From an uncultured Muribaculaceae bacterium (GTDB taxonomy: Bacteria; Bacteroidota; Bacteroidia; Bacteroidales; Muribaculaceae), in contig CAJTZS010000033.1 of the NCBI GenBank assembly GCA_910584055.1, positions 1 to 45,943 on the forward strand: a stretch of 45,943 bases of DNA, given 5' to 3'. Positions 17,712 to 25,980 of the stretch are shown here, piece after piece. A program made the position numbers and the translations under genes. The notes under the pieces were generated by a model that was not told where the DNA came from, searched no databases, and was given only the letters and a program-made list of their open reading frames with translations. Every line of letters begins with the position of its first letter. The first letter of the stretch is position 1.

Positions 17712-19091
17712 TTATTTGTTTTTAATAATCTGCGCCATAAACTCAGCTTCGCAGACAATCTTCTCTCCAACGAAAGCATACCCCTTCACCATCGCACATC
17801 CGCGACGTATCTCGGTGGTGAGGGCCACGCTTAGAAGCAATGTATTGCCTGGAACAACCTTCTGACGGAATTTCACATTATCGATCTTAAGGAAGTAGGT
17901 GGAATATTTCTCCGGTTCCTCGAGGAAATTCAAGACAAGTACACCCGCAGCCTGCGCCATAGCCTCAACCTGCAACACTCCGGGCATTACAGGCTCCTGC
18001 GGGAAATGACCTTGGAAGAAAGGCTCGTTGACGGTAACATTCTTCACTGCCACGCAATGCTTCTGATCTATCTCGATAATCTTGTCAATGAGAAGGAACG
18101 GATAGCGATGCGGCAAAAGTTTCTTGATTCCGTTCACATCAATCAAAGGAGCCTCGTTTGGATTGTAAAGCGGACTCTGAGCCTCCGTATGCTTTACCTC
18201 CTTCCGGACCATGCGCGTAAACTTATTGTTCACGGTATGTCCCGGACGAATCGCAACCACCCTACCCTTGATCGGACGCCCGATGAGCGCGAGGTCACCG
18301 ATTATATCCATCAGCTTATGACGCGCCGGCTCGTTATCCCATGTAAGCGGTTTGGGATTGATATATCCCAACTTGCTGAGATGCATATGAGGCACTTTTA
18401 CTATATCACAGATTTCATCGATCTTGTCTTGAGGAATCTCCTGGTCATAGATAACTATGGCGTTGTCAAGATCTCCCCCCTTGATAAGATTGTAATTAAG
18501 AAGGCTTTCTATTTCGCGCACAAACACAAATGTACGCGCACTTGCCACCTCCTGTTTGAATTCTGCAAGATCATCGAGCACGGCAAACTGGTTCGGAAGT
18601 ACAGGCGAGTTGTACTCTACCATACATTCCACACTGAATCCGTCATCCGGATAAATTGTAAGCATTGAACCGGATTCATCTTTAAACTGTGTCTTCTCCT
18701 TGATGATGTAGAAATCCTTATCGGCATTCAGTTCTTTAAGACCGACGCGTTCAATTTCGTTGACATAAATGATTGCGCTTCCGTCAAGTATCGGCAGTTC
18801 CGGGCCATCAACTTCAACGAGGCAGTTATCCACGCCTGCGGCATATAACGCCGCTAATGCATGTTCCACTGTTGAAACACGCACTTCACCTTTACCGAGC
18901 ACCGTGCCACGCTGCGTGTCAACCACATTCTCAGCCACAGCCGGTATGATAGGACGCTCCTCAAGGTCTACACGACAAATGCGGTATCCTGTGTTTTCCG
19001 GCGCAGGATTAAATGTGGCTGTGATATTCAGTCCCGAATGCAGACCTTTTCCCTTTACAGTGAAAGATCCGTTTAGTGTTAGCTGTTGCAT
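17712..19091 (-). CDS. lpxC-fabZ: Bifunctional UDP-3-O-acyl-GlcNAc deacetylase / 3-hydroxyacyl-ACP dehydratase
   Basis: This is a 459-residue fusion. Residues 1 to about 300 are LpxC, the zinc deacetylase committing step of lipid A, with H77 (STVEHALAAL) and the HKLMDIIGDL metal/catalytic motif near 257. Residues from about 315 are FabZ, with LLPHRYPFLLID and the active-site GHFPQEPVMPGV near 360. The fusion is well known in Bacteroidota and couples lipid A synthesis to acyl supply. It is 7 bases downstream of lpxD. Confidence 0.96.
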   Translation of the reverse strand: MQQLTLNGSFTVKGKGLHSGLNITATFNPAPENTGYRICRVDLEERPIIPAVAENVVDTQRGTVLGKGEVRVSTVEHALAALYAAGVDNCLVEVDGPELPILDGSAIIYVNEIERVGLKELNADKDFYIIKEKTQFKDESGSMLTIYPDDGFSVECMVEYNSPVLPNQFAVLDDLAEFKQEVASARTFVFVREIESLLNYNLIKGGDLDNAIVIYDQEIPQDKIDEICDIVKVPHMHLSKLGYINPKPLTWDNEPARHKLMDIIGDLALIGRPIKGRVVAIRPGHTVNNKFTRMVRKEVKHTEAQSPLYNPNEAPLIDVNGIKKLLPHRYPFLLIDKIIEIDQKHCVAVKNVTVNEPFFQGHFPQEPVMPGVLQVEAMAQAAGVLVLNFLEEPEKYSTYFLKIDNVKFRQKVVPGNTLLLSVALTTEIRRGCAMVKGYAFVGEKIVCEAEFMAQIIKNK

Positions 19092-19098
19092 AATTTAT

Positions 19099-20094
19099 TT
19101 ATTTCTTGTTAAAAAGTTCCCCAAGACGCTTCAGATAGACTTGCGTCTTGGCAAATTGGCGAAGCTCTACGGCCGGATAGCCGATAAGCCTGTTGCCGTC
19201 TCCTACACTGTTAGGTATGCCCGACTGAGCACCGAATTGATTCATGTTCCCTACCTGGATATGCCCTGCAAAACCGACTTGTCCTCCGACCATGTTATAA
19301 TTTCCGATCTTAGTAGACCCTGCAATTCCCACCTGGGCGGCAAAAACATTCCCCATTCCGATTTCTACATTATGGGCGACCTGAATTAAGTTATCCAGTT
19401 TTGTGCCTTTCCCTATACGTGTTGAACCGAATGTGGCGCGGTCTACAGTGGTGTTCGCTCCGATTTCCACATCATCCTCAAGAATGACATTCCCAATCTG
19501 TGGTATCTTCTCATATGAGCCATCAGGACATGGTGCAAAGCCGAATCCGTCAGCTCCGATTACAGCTCCGGAATGTATTATACACCTGTTCCCTATAACA
19601 CAATCCTGATATATCTTCGCACCTGCGCGTATCACACTATTTTCTCCGATCCTTACATTGTCGCCGATATATGTCTGAGGATAGATTTTTGCACCTTTGC
19701 CGATAACTGCGCCTTTACCGATATATGCAAACGCACCTATATAAGCATCATCGGGCACCGTTACTCCATCTGCAATGAAACAGGGTTGCTCTATGCCTTT
19801 CGGCTGCGGGCGCGTACTCTCCATAGCATTCATCATATCCGCCAATGCCTTGTAAGGATCCTTGACTCTTATCAAAACAGGTTCAACGGGATGCTCAAGT
19901 GTGAAGTCTTCAGATATCAATACCGCAGAAGCTTTCGTCTCATATATATAATGAGAATATTTAGGGTTGGCTATAAACGTGACGTAACCGGGCACTGCCT
20001 CCTCAATTTTGGCAAAGCCAATGAGCTTGACATTCCCGTCGCCTTCAACCTTGCCTCCTATCATGGAGGCAATCAGTTGGGGTGTTAGTTCCAT
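19099..20094 (-). CDS. lpxD: UDP-3-O-acylglucosamine N-acyltransferase (LpxD)
   Basis: LpxD adds the second hydroxyacyl chain, the third step of lipid A synthesis. The 331-residue protein has the N-terminal uridine-binding domain (residues 1-100; GYVTFIANPKY) and a hexapeptide-repeat beta-helix. The catalytic histidine is in LIQVAHNVEIG near residue 240. It is the first gene of the lipid A block, with a promoter shared back to back with mce. Confidence 0.95.
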   Translation of the reverse strand: MELTPQLIASMIGGKVEGDGNVKLIGFAKIEEAVPGYVTFIANPKYSHYIYETKASAVLISEDFTLEHPVEPVLIRVKDPYKALADMMNAMESTRPQPKGIEQPCFIADGVTVPDDAYIGAFAYIGKGAVIGKGAKIYPQTYIGDNVRIGENSVIRAGAKIYQDCVIGNRCIIHSGAVIGADGFGFAPCPDGSYEKIPQIGNVILEDDVEIGANTTVDRATFGSTRIGKGTKLDNLIQVAHNVEIGMGNVFAAQVGIAGSTKIGNYNMVGGQVGFAGHIQVGNMNQFGAQSGIPNSVGDGNRLIGYPAVELRQFAKTQVYLKRLGELFNKK

Positions 20095-20114
20095 GTAGTC
20101 GTAATATGTTTTTG

Positions 20115-20122
20115 CAAAATTA
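20115..20122 (-). promoter_or_regulatory. Promoter -7 element for lpxD
   Basis: Read on the minus strand this is TAATTTTG, matching TAnnTTTG, 21 bases before the lpxD start. The -33 box is weak. It is divergent from the mce promoter about 40 bases away. Confidence 0.5.
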
Positions 20123-20155
20123 CAAAATTTTTATCATTTACACGAAAAAAATTCG

Positions 20156-20163
20156 TATATTTG
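20156..20163 (+). promoter_or_regulatory. Promoter -7 element for the mce-mmd operon
   Basis: TATATTTG fits the Bacteroidota -7 box; T-rich sequence lies about 20 bases upstream. The leader to the mce ATG is about 40 bases. Confidence 0.55.
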
Positions 20164-20210
20164 CACCAAATATTAAAAAGCAACAAAACTAACCTAAATA
20201 CTAAACTTCA

Positions 20211-20630
20211 ATGAAAATTTCACACATTGAGCACATCGGTATAGCCGTTCCGAATCTCGAAGAGGCTATCAAGTATTATGAAAGCGTGCTTGGACTCAAA
20301 TGTTACAAGCAGGAAGTTGTTGAAGACCAGAAAGTGACCACCGCTTTCTTCAAAGTAGGTGATACAAAGATCGAACTTCTTGAGGCTACCACTCCCGAAA
20401 GCACTATCGCAAAATTCATAGAGAAGAATGGTGGTCGCGGAGGCATGCACCATATGGCATTTGCCGTGGAAGACGGCGTGGCCAATGCTCTTGCTGAAGC
20501 GGAAGAAAAGGGTATAAAGCTCATCGATAAAGCTCCGCGCAAGGGTGCCGACGGCCTTCAGATAGCATTCCTGCATCCGAAGTCCACAGAAGCAGTGCTT
20601 ACCGAGCTTTGCGAGGATCCCAATAAATAA
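20211..20630 (+). CDS. mce: Methylmalonyl-CoA epimerase
   Basis: This 139-residue vicinal-oxygen-chelate protein interconverts (R)- and (S)-methylmalonyl-CoA. The family signature is seen as HIEHIGIAVPNLEEA at the start, with metal ligands His in this motif, Glu in KIELLE, and HHMAFAV in the second half. It feeds the decarboxylase encoded next, in the succinate-propionate route typical of gut Bacteroidales. Confidence 0.95.
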   Translation: MKISHIEHIGIAVPNLEEAIKYYESVLGLKCYKQEVVEDQKVTTAFFKVGDTKIELLEATTPESTIAKFIEKNGGRGGMHHMAFAVEDGVANALAEAEEKGIKLIDKAPRKGADGLQIAFLHPKSTEAVLTELCEDPNK

Positions 20631-20636
20631 TCAATA

Positions 20637-20690
20637 AGACTCATCCCGTTGTTCAGACACGACATGACGGGGTGAGTTTTGTCTTTTATA
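20637..20690 (+). terminator. Hairpin between mce and mmdA (attenuator or partial terminator)
   Basis: ACTCATCCCGT at 20639 pairs with ACGGGGTGAGT at 20667 (11 bp with one G-U), followed by TTTTGTCTTTT. It resembles an intrinsic terminator, but both flanking genes belong to one pathway, so it may tune expression between them. Confidence 0.6.
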
Positions 20691-20716
20691 TTTTAAATTT
20701 CAACACATATTATATA

Positions 20717-22270
20717 ATGAGCAAACAGGAAGAAAAAATCAGCCAGCTTATAGACAAAAGGGCTGAAGCTCGTCTCGGCGGCGGCGAAAAAGCTATCGAG
20801 AAACAGCACCAGCGTGGCAAATATACTGCCCGCGAGCGCATAGCCATGCTTCTTGATGAAGGAAGCTTCGAAGAACTTGACATGTTCGTGACACATCGCT
20901 CCACCAACTTTGGAATGGATAAGAAACATCCGCTTGGTGATGGTGTCGTAACAGGATTCGGCACCGTTGAGGGGCGTCTGATATATGTATTCGCTCAGGA
21001 CTTCACAGTGCTCGGCGGCTCTTTGTCGGAGACCATGGCCCAGAAGATCTGTAAAGTGATGGACATGGCTATGAAGATGGGCGCGCCGGTAATAGGTCTT
21101 AATGACTCCGGAGGTGCACGTATCCAGGAGGGTATCAACGCCCTTGCCGGATATTCCGAAATCTTCCAGCGCAATATTCTCGCATCCGGCGTGATTCCGC
21201 AGATTTCCGCAATCCTCGGGCCATGCGCCGGCGGTGCGGTATACAGCCCTGCCCTCACCGACTTCACAATTATGACCAAAGGACTTTCATATATGTTCCT
21301 TACCGGCCCCACGGTTGTCAAGACTGTTACAGGAGAGGATGTATCGCAGGAAGATCTCGGAGGTGCCTCTGTGCATTCCACCAAGAGCGGCGTGACACAT
21401 TTCGCTGCAGAGTCTGAAGAGGATGCCATCGCAACCGTCCGCAAACTCCTCAGCTATATTCCTCAGAATAATCTCGAAGAAACTCCCCTCGTAACCTGCA
21501 GCGACCCGATCGATCGTCTTGAAGATAAACTCAACGACATCATTCCGGACAGCGCGAAACGCAGCTACGACATGTATGATGTCATTGGCGCAATTGTCGA
21601 CAATGGCGAATTCCTGGAAATTCAGCGAGATTATGCTAAAAACATTATCATCGGTTTTGCACGTTTCAACGGTCAGTCTGTCGGCATCGTCGCAAATCAG
21701 CCGAAGGTGCTCGCCGGCGTCCTCGACTCCAATGCTTCGCGCAAGGCTGCCCGCTTCGTAAGATTCTGCGATGCATTCAACATTCCGTTGGTTACACTGG
21801 TTGACGTGCCTGGATTCCTCCCCGGAACAGGACAGGAATACAATGGCGTTATCCTACACGGAGCAAAACTTCTCTATGCTTACGGAGAAGCAACCGTGCC
21901 TAAAGTTACAGTAACCCTCCGCAAGAGCTATGGCGGCAGCCACATCGTGATGAGCTGCAAGCAGCTCCGGGGCGATGTAAACTATGCATGGCCGTCAGCT
22001 GAAATTGCAGTCATGGGTGCAGAGGGCGCAGTCGGCGTCCTTTACGCCAAGGAAGCAAAAACTCATGAGAATCCTGCCGCGTTCATCAAGGAGAAAGAAG
22101 AAGAGTATCGTGAACTCTTTGCCAATCCCTATAACGCCGCGAAATATGGCTATATCGATGATGTTATCGAACCGCGTAACACCCGTTTCCGCGTGATCAA
22201 GGCTTTGAACATGCTCGCCACAAAGAAACAGACCAACCCTGCCAAGAAACACGGCAACATTCCTTTATAA
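20717..22270 (+). CDS. mmdA: Methylmalonyl-CoA decarboxylase / acyl-CoA carboxyltransferase alpha subunit
   Basis: This 517-residue carboxyltransferase moves CO2 from methylmalonyl-CoA to the biotin carrier, giving propionyl-CoA. It has the two crotonase-like halves of the family, with GGARIQEG and GPCAGGAVYSPAL in the first half and VDVPGFLPGTGQEYNG in the second. The ATG at 20717 gives the normal N-terminus; an upstream extension to 20672 is non-homologous. Co-encoded gamma, carrier and beta subunits favour a sodium-pumping decarboxylase over a biosynthetic propionyl-CoA carboxylase. Confidence 0.94.
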   Translation: MSKQEEKISQLIDKRAEARLGGGEKAIEKQHQRGKYTARERIAMLLDEGSFEELDMFVTHRSTNFGMDKKHPLGDGVVTGFGTVEGRLIYVFAQDFTVLGGSLSETMAQKICKVMDMAMKMGAPVIGLNDSGGARIQEGINALAGYSEIFQRNILASGVIPQISAILGPCAGGAVYSPALTDFTIMTKGLSYMFLTGPTVVKTVTGEDVSQEDLGGASVHSTKSGVTHFAAESEEDAIATVRKLLSYIPQNNLEETPLVTCSDPIDRLEDKLNDIIPDSAKRSYDMYDVIGAIVDNGEFLEIQRDYAKNIIIGFARFNGQSVGIVANQPKVLAGVLDSNASRKAARFVRFCDAFNIPLVTLVDVPGFLPGTGQEYNGVILHGAKLLYAYGEATVPKVTVTLRKSYGGSHIVMSCKQLRGDVNYAWPSAEIAVMGAEGAVGVLYAKEAKTHENPAAFIKEKEEEYRELFANPYNAAKYGYIDDVIEPRNTRFRVIKALNMLATKKQTNPAKKHGNIPL

Positions 22271-22285
22271 TTAAATTGCACCAAA

Positions 22286-22897
22286 ATGTTAAAAAAATAT
22301 ATTTTGAGTGCGGCATTATGCGGTCTTCTGTTCGCTGCGGCTCCCGCCGCGGCGACAGTTCCCGCAGATCCGCAACAAGAATATACCGAGGTCTCCACTC
22401 AGGGTGAACAGACCAATGTGGAAGGAGACTGGACTGATTCCAAAGAGGTGAATACCGTTCAGACGAGCGAGATGGCGCGCAAGGCACTGCAGGCAGAGAA
22501 AGCCCGCAATGCCGCCGAAAACGACAGCTTCGGAGGCGCCATAACCATCATTGCAATGTGCATTGTCCTCGCCGCCCTTATAATCCTCAGCATCCTCTTC
22601 CTATGCTTCGGTAAGATTTCAACTGCCGTAATGAGCAGCAAAAAGCGCAAGGCACATGGTGTGACTTCCGAAACATCCGAAGACCATCATGAAGAGCTGG
22701 ATTCCGGCGAAGTTATCGCAGCTATCGGAATGGCTCTCGCCGAGCATTTCGGTCAAGGTCATGACATGGAGGATACAATCCTGACTATCAAGAGAATGAA
22801 GAAATCTTATTCTCCCTGGAATTCTAAAATTTATAACATGCGCCATATCCCGGAGATTTCACCGGCTCACGCCTCTCTCCGCAGGCCATTGAAATAA
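22286..22897 (+). CDS. OadG-like gamma subunit of the sodium-pumping decarboxylase
   Basis: This 203-residue protein has an N-terminal signal-like hydrophobic segment (residues 4-24). A long polar region follows, then one strong transmembrane helix (about residues 86-110; IIAMCIVLAALIILSILF) and a charged cytoplasmic tail. This fits the extended OadG-type gamma chain that links carboxyltransferase to the membrane pump. Sequence conservation in this family is low, so position between mmdA and the carrier carries much of the call. Confidence 0.8.
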   Translation: MLKKYILSAALCGLLFAAAPAAATVPADPQQEYTEVSTQGEQTNVEGDWTDSKEVNTVQTSEMARKALQAEKARNAAENDSFGGAITIIAMCIVLAALIILSILFLCFGKISTAVMSSKKRKAHGVTSETSEDHHEELDSGEVIAAIGMALAEHFGQGHDMEDTILTIKRMKKSYSPWNSKIYNMRHIPEISPAHASLRRPLK

Positions 22898-22921
22898 AAA
22901 AGCTTCTTAAATTTAAAAATA

Positions 22922-23371
22922 ATGAAAGAATACAAATACAAGATCAACGGTCTGAAATATACTATAACCGTTGGCGATGTTGTTGACAATGAGGTTACCG
23001 TTGAAGTAAACGGCACACCTTACATGGTGGAACTTGACAAGGCGGCTCCTGCCAAACCATCCAAGCCTGCCCTCTCGCAATCCGGCAAAACAGCTTCAGC
23101 TCAACCCACAGCAGCTCCCACCCAAGCTGTGAAACCGGCTCCCGTTGCAGCTGGTCCGGCATCGGCAGTCAAGAGTCCGCTTCCCGGCACAATCCTGAGC
23201 TTCTCCGTAAAAGAAGGAGATGTCGTAAAGAGCGGGGACACTGTATGCGTTCTTGAGGCAATGAAGATGGAAAACGATGTCCACACAACAAAAGGTGGAA
23301 CAGTTAAGAAAATTCTCGTCAACGTTGGAGATGCCATCCTCGAAGGAACCGACATAATGATCATAGAATAA
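22922..23371 (+). CDS. Biotin carrier subunit of methylmalonyl-CoA decarboxylase
   Basis: This 149-residue protein has an N-terminal domain of about 40 residues, a flexible Ala/Pro/Lys-rich linker (42-85) and a C-terminal biotinyl domain. The biotinylated lysine is K115 in EAMKMEN. It shuttles carboxyl groups from MmdA to the membrane beta subunit. It is followed 22 bases later by the beta subunit gene. Confidence 0.92.
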   Translation: MKEYKYKINGLKYTITVGDVVDNEVTVEVNGTPYMVELDKAAPAKPSKPALSQSGKTASAQPTAAPTQAVKPAPVAAGPASAVKSPLPGTILSFSVKEGDVVKSGDTVCVLEAMKMENDVHTTKGGTVKKILVNVGDAILEGTDIMIIE

Positions 23372-23392
23372 TCCACTTCAATCGATTCCACT

Positions 23393-24562
23393 ATGATTTT
23401 AGCAAGTGATTATTCATTCGGTCAGTTCATGAGCAGCACCATCGAGAACTTTTGGAAATTCACTGGATTTTATAATTGTGAATGGACAAACCTCGTGATG
23501 CTCGCTGTCGGCTGCTTCTTTGTCTGGCTCGCAATCAAGAAAAACTTCGAACCCCTTCTCCTTGTGCCTATCGGTTTCGGTATGCTTATCGGGAACATCC
23601 CTTTTCAGGCTGGTATGGAAATCGGTATATACGAAGAGGGATCGGTGCTCAACATCCTTTACAATGGTGTTGAAAAGGGTTGGTATCCGCCATTGATTTT
23701 CCTTGGCATCGGTGCTATGACCGACTTCTCGGCACTCCTCGCCAACCCTAAACTGATGATTATCGGGGCTTGCGCACAGTTCGGCATCTTCGGAGCATAC
23801 ATGCTCGCTCTCCTTTGCGGATTCGATCCCCTGTCGGCCGGTTGCGTAGCCATTATCGGTGGTGCCGACGGTCCTACGGCAATCTTCACCACTTCCAAGC
23901 TCAATCCGAATCTTCTGGGAGCAGTAGCAGTTTCAGCCTATTCTTACATGGCTCTAATCCCGCTCATCCAGCCTCCTTTGATGCGTCTGTTCACCACTCA
24001 GAAAGAACGCACGATAAAAATGAAGCCGGTGCGCGTGGTAAGTCAGTCTGAGAAAATTATCTTCCCTATCGTGGGTGTGATGCTGACATGCTTTGTCGTG
24101 CCCTCAGCCATCCCATTGCTGGGTATGCTCTTCTTCGGCAACCTGCTTCGTGAAAGCGGCGTGACAAGCCGACTCGCAAAGACGGCAAGCAATGCCATGA
24201 CAGATATCGTCACAATCCTTCTCGGCCTCACTGTCGGTGCTTCAACTCAGGCAGACAAATTCCTTACCGTTGATACACTCCTCATCTTCGGTCTCGGATT
24301 CGCCGCCTTCATCATCGCATCATCGGCAGGTGTTCTTTCAGTGAAGTTGTTCAATCTCTTCCTCCGTCCTGACAAGAAGATTAATCCGCTTATCGGTAAT
24401 GCCGGTGTTTCCGCCGTGCCGATGGCAGCACGCATCTCCAATAATCTCGGACTCGAATATGACCCCTCCAACTATTTGCTTATGCACGCCATGGGACCGA
24501 ATGTCGCAGGTGTGATCGGTTCAGCGGTAGCCGCAGGTGTCCTGCTCAGTTTCCTTGGTTAA
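23393..24562 (+). CDS. mmdB: Sodium-ion-translocating decarboxylase beta subunit
   Basis: This 389-residue multi-span inner-membrane protein of the OadB/MmdB family decarboxylates carboxybiotin and exports sodium ions. It has the family motif GGADGPTAIFTTSKL (the Asp in it is the sodium-linked residue in OadB) and the C-terminal NAGVSAVPMAAR segment. It ends the operon and is followed by a strong terminator. The system conserves energy during propionate formation. Confidence 0.94.
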   Translation: MILASDYSFGQFMSSTIENFWKFTGFYNCEWTNLVMLAVGCFFVWLAIKKNFEPLLLVPIGFGMLIGNIPFQAGMEIGIYEEGSVLNILYNGVEKGWYPPLIFLGIGAMTDFSALLANPKLMIIGACAQFGIFGAYMLALLCGFDPLSAGCVAIIGGADGPTAIFTTSKLNPNLLGAVAVSAYSYMALIPLIQPPLMRLFTTQKERTIKMKPVRVVSQSEKIIFPIVGVMLTCFVVPSAIPLLGMLFFGNLLRESGVTSRLAKTASNAMTDIVTILLGLTVGASTQADKFLTVDTLLIFGLGFAAFIIASSAGVLSVKLFNLFLRPDKKINPLIGNAGVSAVPMAARISNNLGLEYDPSNYLLMHAMGPNVAGVIGSAVAAGVLLSFLG

Positions 24563-24601
24563 TAAGAGCTTTTCAAGGCAGCAAAACCTGCTTAAAAAAT
24601 A

Positions 24602-24646
24602 TTCCCCGCGCCCTAATCGGACGCGGGGAAAAAATTTTTTATAGTT
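24602..24646 (+). terminator. Intrinsic terminator after mmdB
   Basis: TTCCCCGCG at 24602-24610 pairs with CGCGGGGAA at 24622-24630, followed by AAAAATTTTTTA. This is a GC-rich stem with a T-tract, as expected at an operon end. The rest of the gap to 24820 holds A/T-rich sequence and no clear promoter. Confidence 0.85.
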
Positions 24647-24819
24647 TTTTGTTTAGATTGTTGAATAATAACAATAAATGAATTAATTTCGCATTTAATT
24701 AATGAGACCAATCTCAAAACTGACCAACCCAGCTGCAATCCATGAAATACACAACAATGCGGTTCTATGACAGGGAGGTCGATTAAGGGTATGTTTTAAG
24801 AAAAAAATGTTTAGGTATT

Positions 24820-25365
24820 ATGGTATACAGATTCAAACTTGTTAGCGATGAAGTGAGCAATTTTGCCCGCGAAATCGAAATAGACTCTGAAAATACATTC
24901 TTACAGCTGCGCAACGCGGTGCTCGACAGTGTCGGATTCACTAAAGATGAACTCGATTCTTTCTTCCTTTGCGATGACGACTGGCAGAAACAGGAAGAAA
25001 TCACACTTGAAGACATGGGGCACAGTGCAAGCGACACCGACACTTGGTTGATGGAGGAGACTCCGCTTAGCGAGCTTATCGAAGACGAAGGACAACGGTT
25101 GATTTTCGTGTTCGACTACCTCACAGAGCGTTCATTCTTCATGGAACTCAAAGAAATGTATCCAAGCCGTTCACTCGCCGACCCTGTGTGCACATTCAAG
25201 AAGGGAAAAGCTCCCAGACAATCTGTCGATCTTGATGAATTCGATAAGAAGATTGATCTTAAGGCTCAAGAAAAAATCGATGATCTTGACATAGATGTCT
25301 TCAGCACCGATGATTTCAACGAAGAGGACCTTAGTGACGGATTTGACATTATGAACATAAACTAA
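24820..25365 (+). CDS. Plasmid pRiA4b ORF-3-like (IS1096 passenger TnpR-like) protein
   Basis: This 181-residue acidic protein starts MVYRFKLVSDEV and has the pattern FLQLRNAVLDSVGFTKDEL, DDDWQKQEEITLED and LIFVFDYLTERSFFMEL. It matches the pRiA4b ORF-3-like family (PF07929), which is also called IS1096 passenger TnpR in annotation. Bacteroidales carry a stand-alone chromosomal version; its function is unknown, and nothing here suggests a transposon around it. The C-terminal 60 residues are very Asp/Glu-rich. It stands alone between two terminators. Confidence 0.75.
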   Translation: MVYRFKLVSDEVSNFAREIEIDSENTFLQLRNAVLDSVGFTKDELDSFFLCDDDWQKQEEITLEDMGHSASDTDTWLMEETPLSELIEDEGQRLIFVFDYLTERSFFMELKEMYPSRSLADPVCTFKKGKAPRQSVDLDEFDKKIDLKAQEKIDDLDIDVFSTDDFNEEDLSDGFDIMNIN

Positions 25366-25387
25366 ACTTATTGCGATTTATATGAAT

Positions 25388-25420
25388 AAAGGATGCTCAT
25401 GGGCATCCTTTATGTTTTTA
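25388..25420 (+). terminator. Intrinsic terminator
   Basis: AAAGGATGC at 25388-25396 pairs with GCATCCTTT at 25403-25411 around TCATGG, followed by ATGTTTTTA. It ends the pRiA4b-like gene and may also serve the opposing gene at 25446. Confidence 0.75.
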
Positions 25421-25445
25421 TTATCGAACTTGTCTAAACAGATGT

Positions 25446-25784
25446 TTATCTGCCAAACAATTTACCAAACAACGATTGCGGCTTTTCCGGTTTGATGTGC
25501 ACTCGCAGCTGGTCATCGTCTTTACTGAAAAATAAGATATGACTTCTGAACACAAACGCAATCATTTTGTCGAATTCAAGAATGCCGTAAATGCTCCTTT
25601 TGAGAAACATCCTGAATGGATTAAATTCTTCAAGGTCCTCCACCACTATCTCCATACCGTCCGATGTGATATTGTGGTTTTCCTGCAACAATTCAAGATA
25701 ATGTTCAAGATCAAGCTCCGCAGGATCTTTGCAGGGCTTGGTGTATTTCTTGTAAATCTCTTTGATAACTTGATCAGTAATCAT
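25446..25784 (-). CDS. Hypothetical protein (112 residues)
   Basis: I do not recognise this family. The protein has a charged, helical N-terminal half (residues 1-50, rich in Glu, Asp and Lys), a hydrophobic central strand segment (MIAFVFRSHILFF near 73-85) and a basic tail ending FGKLFGR. There is no signal peptide or membrane helix. The ATG at 25784 is clear and codon use resembles neighbouring chromosomal genes, so it is likely real. An 11-bp perfect inverted repeat lies 54-79 bases upstream of its start and could be an operator. Confidence 0.6.
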   Translation of the reverse strand: MITDQVIKEIYKKYTKPCKDPAELDLEHYLELLQENHNITSDGMEIVVEDLEEFNPFRMFLKRSIYGILEFDKMIAFVFRSHILFFSKDDDQLRVHIKPEKPQSLFGKLFGR

Positions 25785-25837
25785 AGCTATGAACGTTAGG
25801 CAATCCTGACAAGTGGAATTCGTGAGGAGATGTCACC

Positions 25838-25863
25838 ATTATAAACGAATCCTCGTTTATAAT
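25838..25863. repeat. 11-bp perfect inverted repeat
   Basis: ATTATAAACGA at 25838-25848 and TCGTTTATAAT at 25853-25863 flank ATCC. It is A/T-rich with no adjoining T-tract, so it looks more like an operator or small palindrome than a terminator. It lies upstream of the small gene at 25784 and downstream of spt. Confidence 0.6.
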
Positions 25864-25903
25864 TGTTCACCGACTTCCTTATATTTTTGGTCCGGCCGAC
25901 ACA

Positions 25904-25960
25904 AAAAATTTTGAATCCCACACTTCACGAATATAAATATAGGTGCAGTGCGGGATTCAA
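25904..25960 (-). terminator. Intrinsic terminator of spt
   Basis: TTGAATCCC-A-CACT at 25911-25924 pairs with AGTG-C-GGGATTCAA at 25947-25960 (13 of 14 positions). On the minus strand the stem is followed by AATTTTTTGTG, correct for termination of spt. Confidence 0.8.
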
Positions 25961-25980
25961 TATATCCTGGAGTAGAATTT

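Noticed and set aside
20672..20716. Upstream extension of mmdA
   Set aside because: It lies in the hairpin/T-tract after mce and starts at a non-ATG codon; homology begins at 20717.
24742..24786. Fourteen-codon frame (MKYTTMRFYDREVD) upstream of the pRiA4b-like gene, a possible leader peptide
   Set aside because: There are no repeated regulatory codons, no attenuator hairpin between it and the gene, and no ribosome-binding feature.
24820..25365. Reading the pRiA4b/IS1096-like gene as evidence of a transposon
   Set aside because: No inverted terminal repeats, transposase or target duplication surround it; the gene stands between ordinary terminators.
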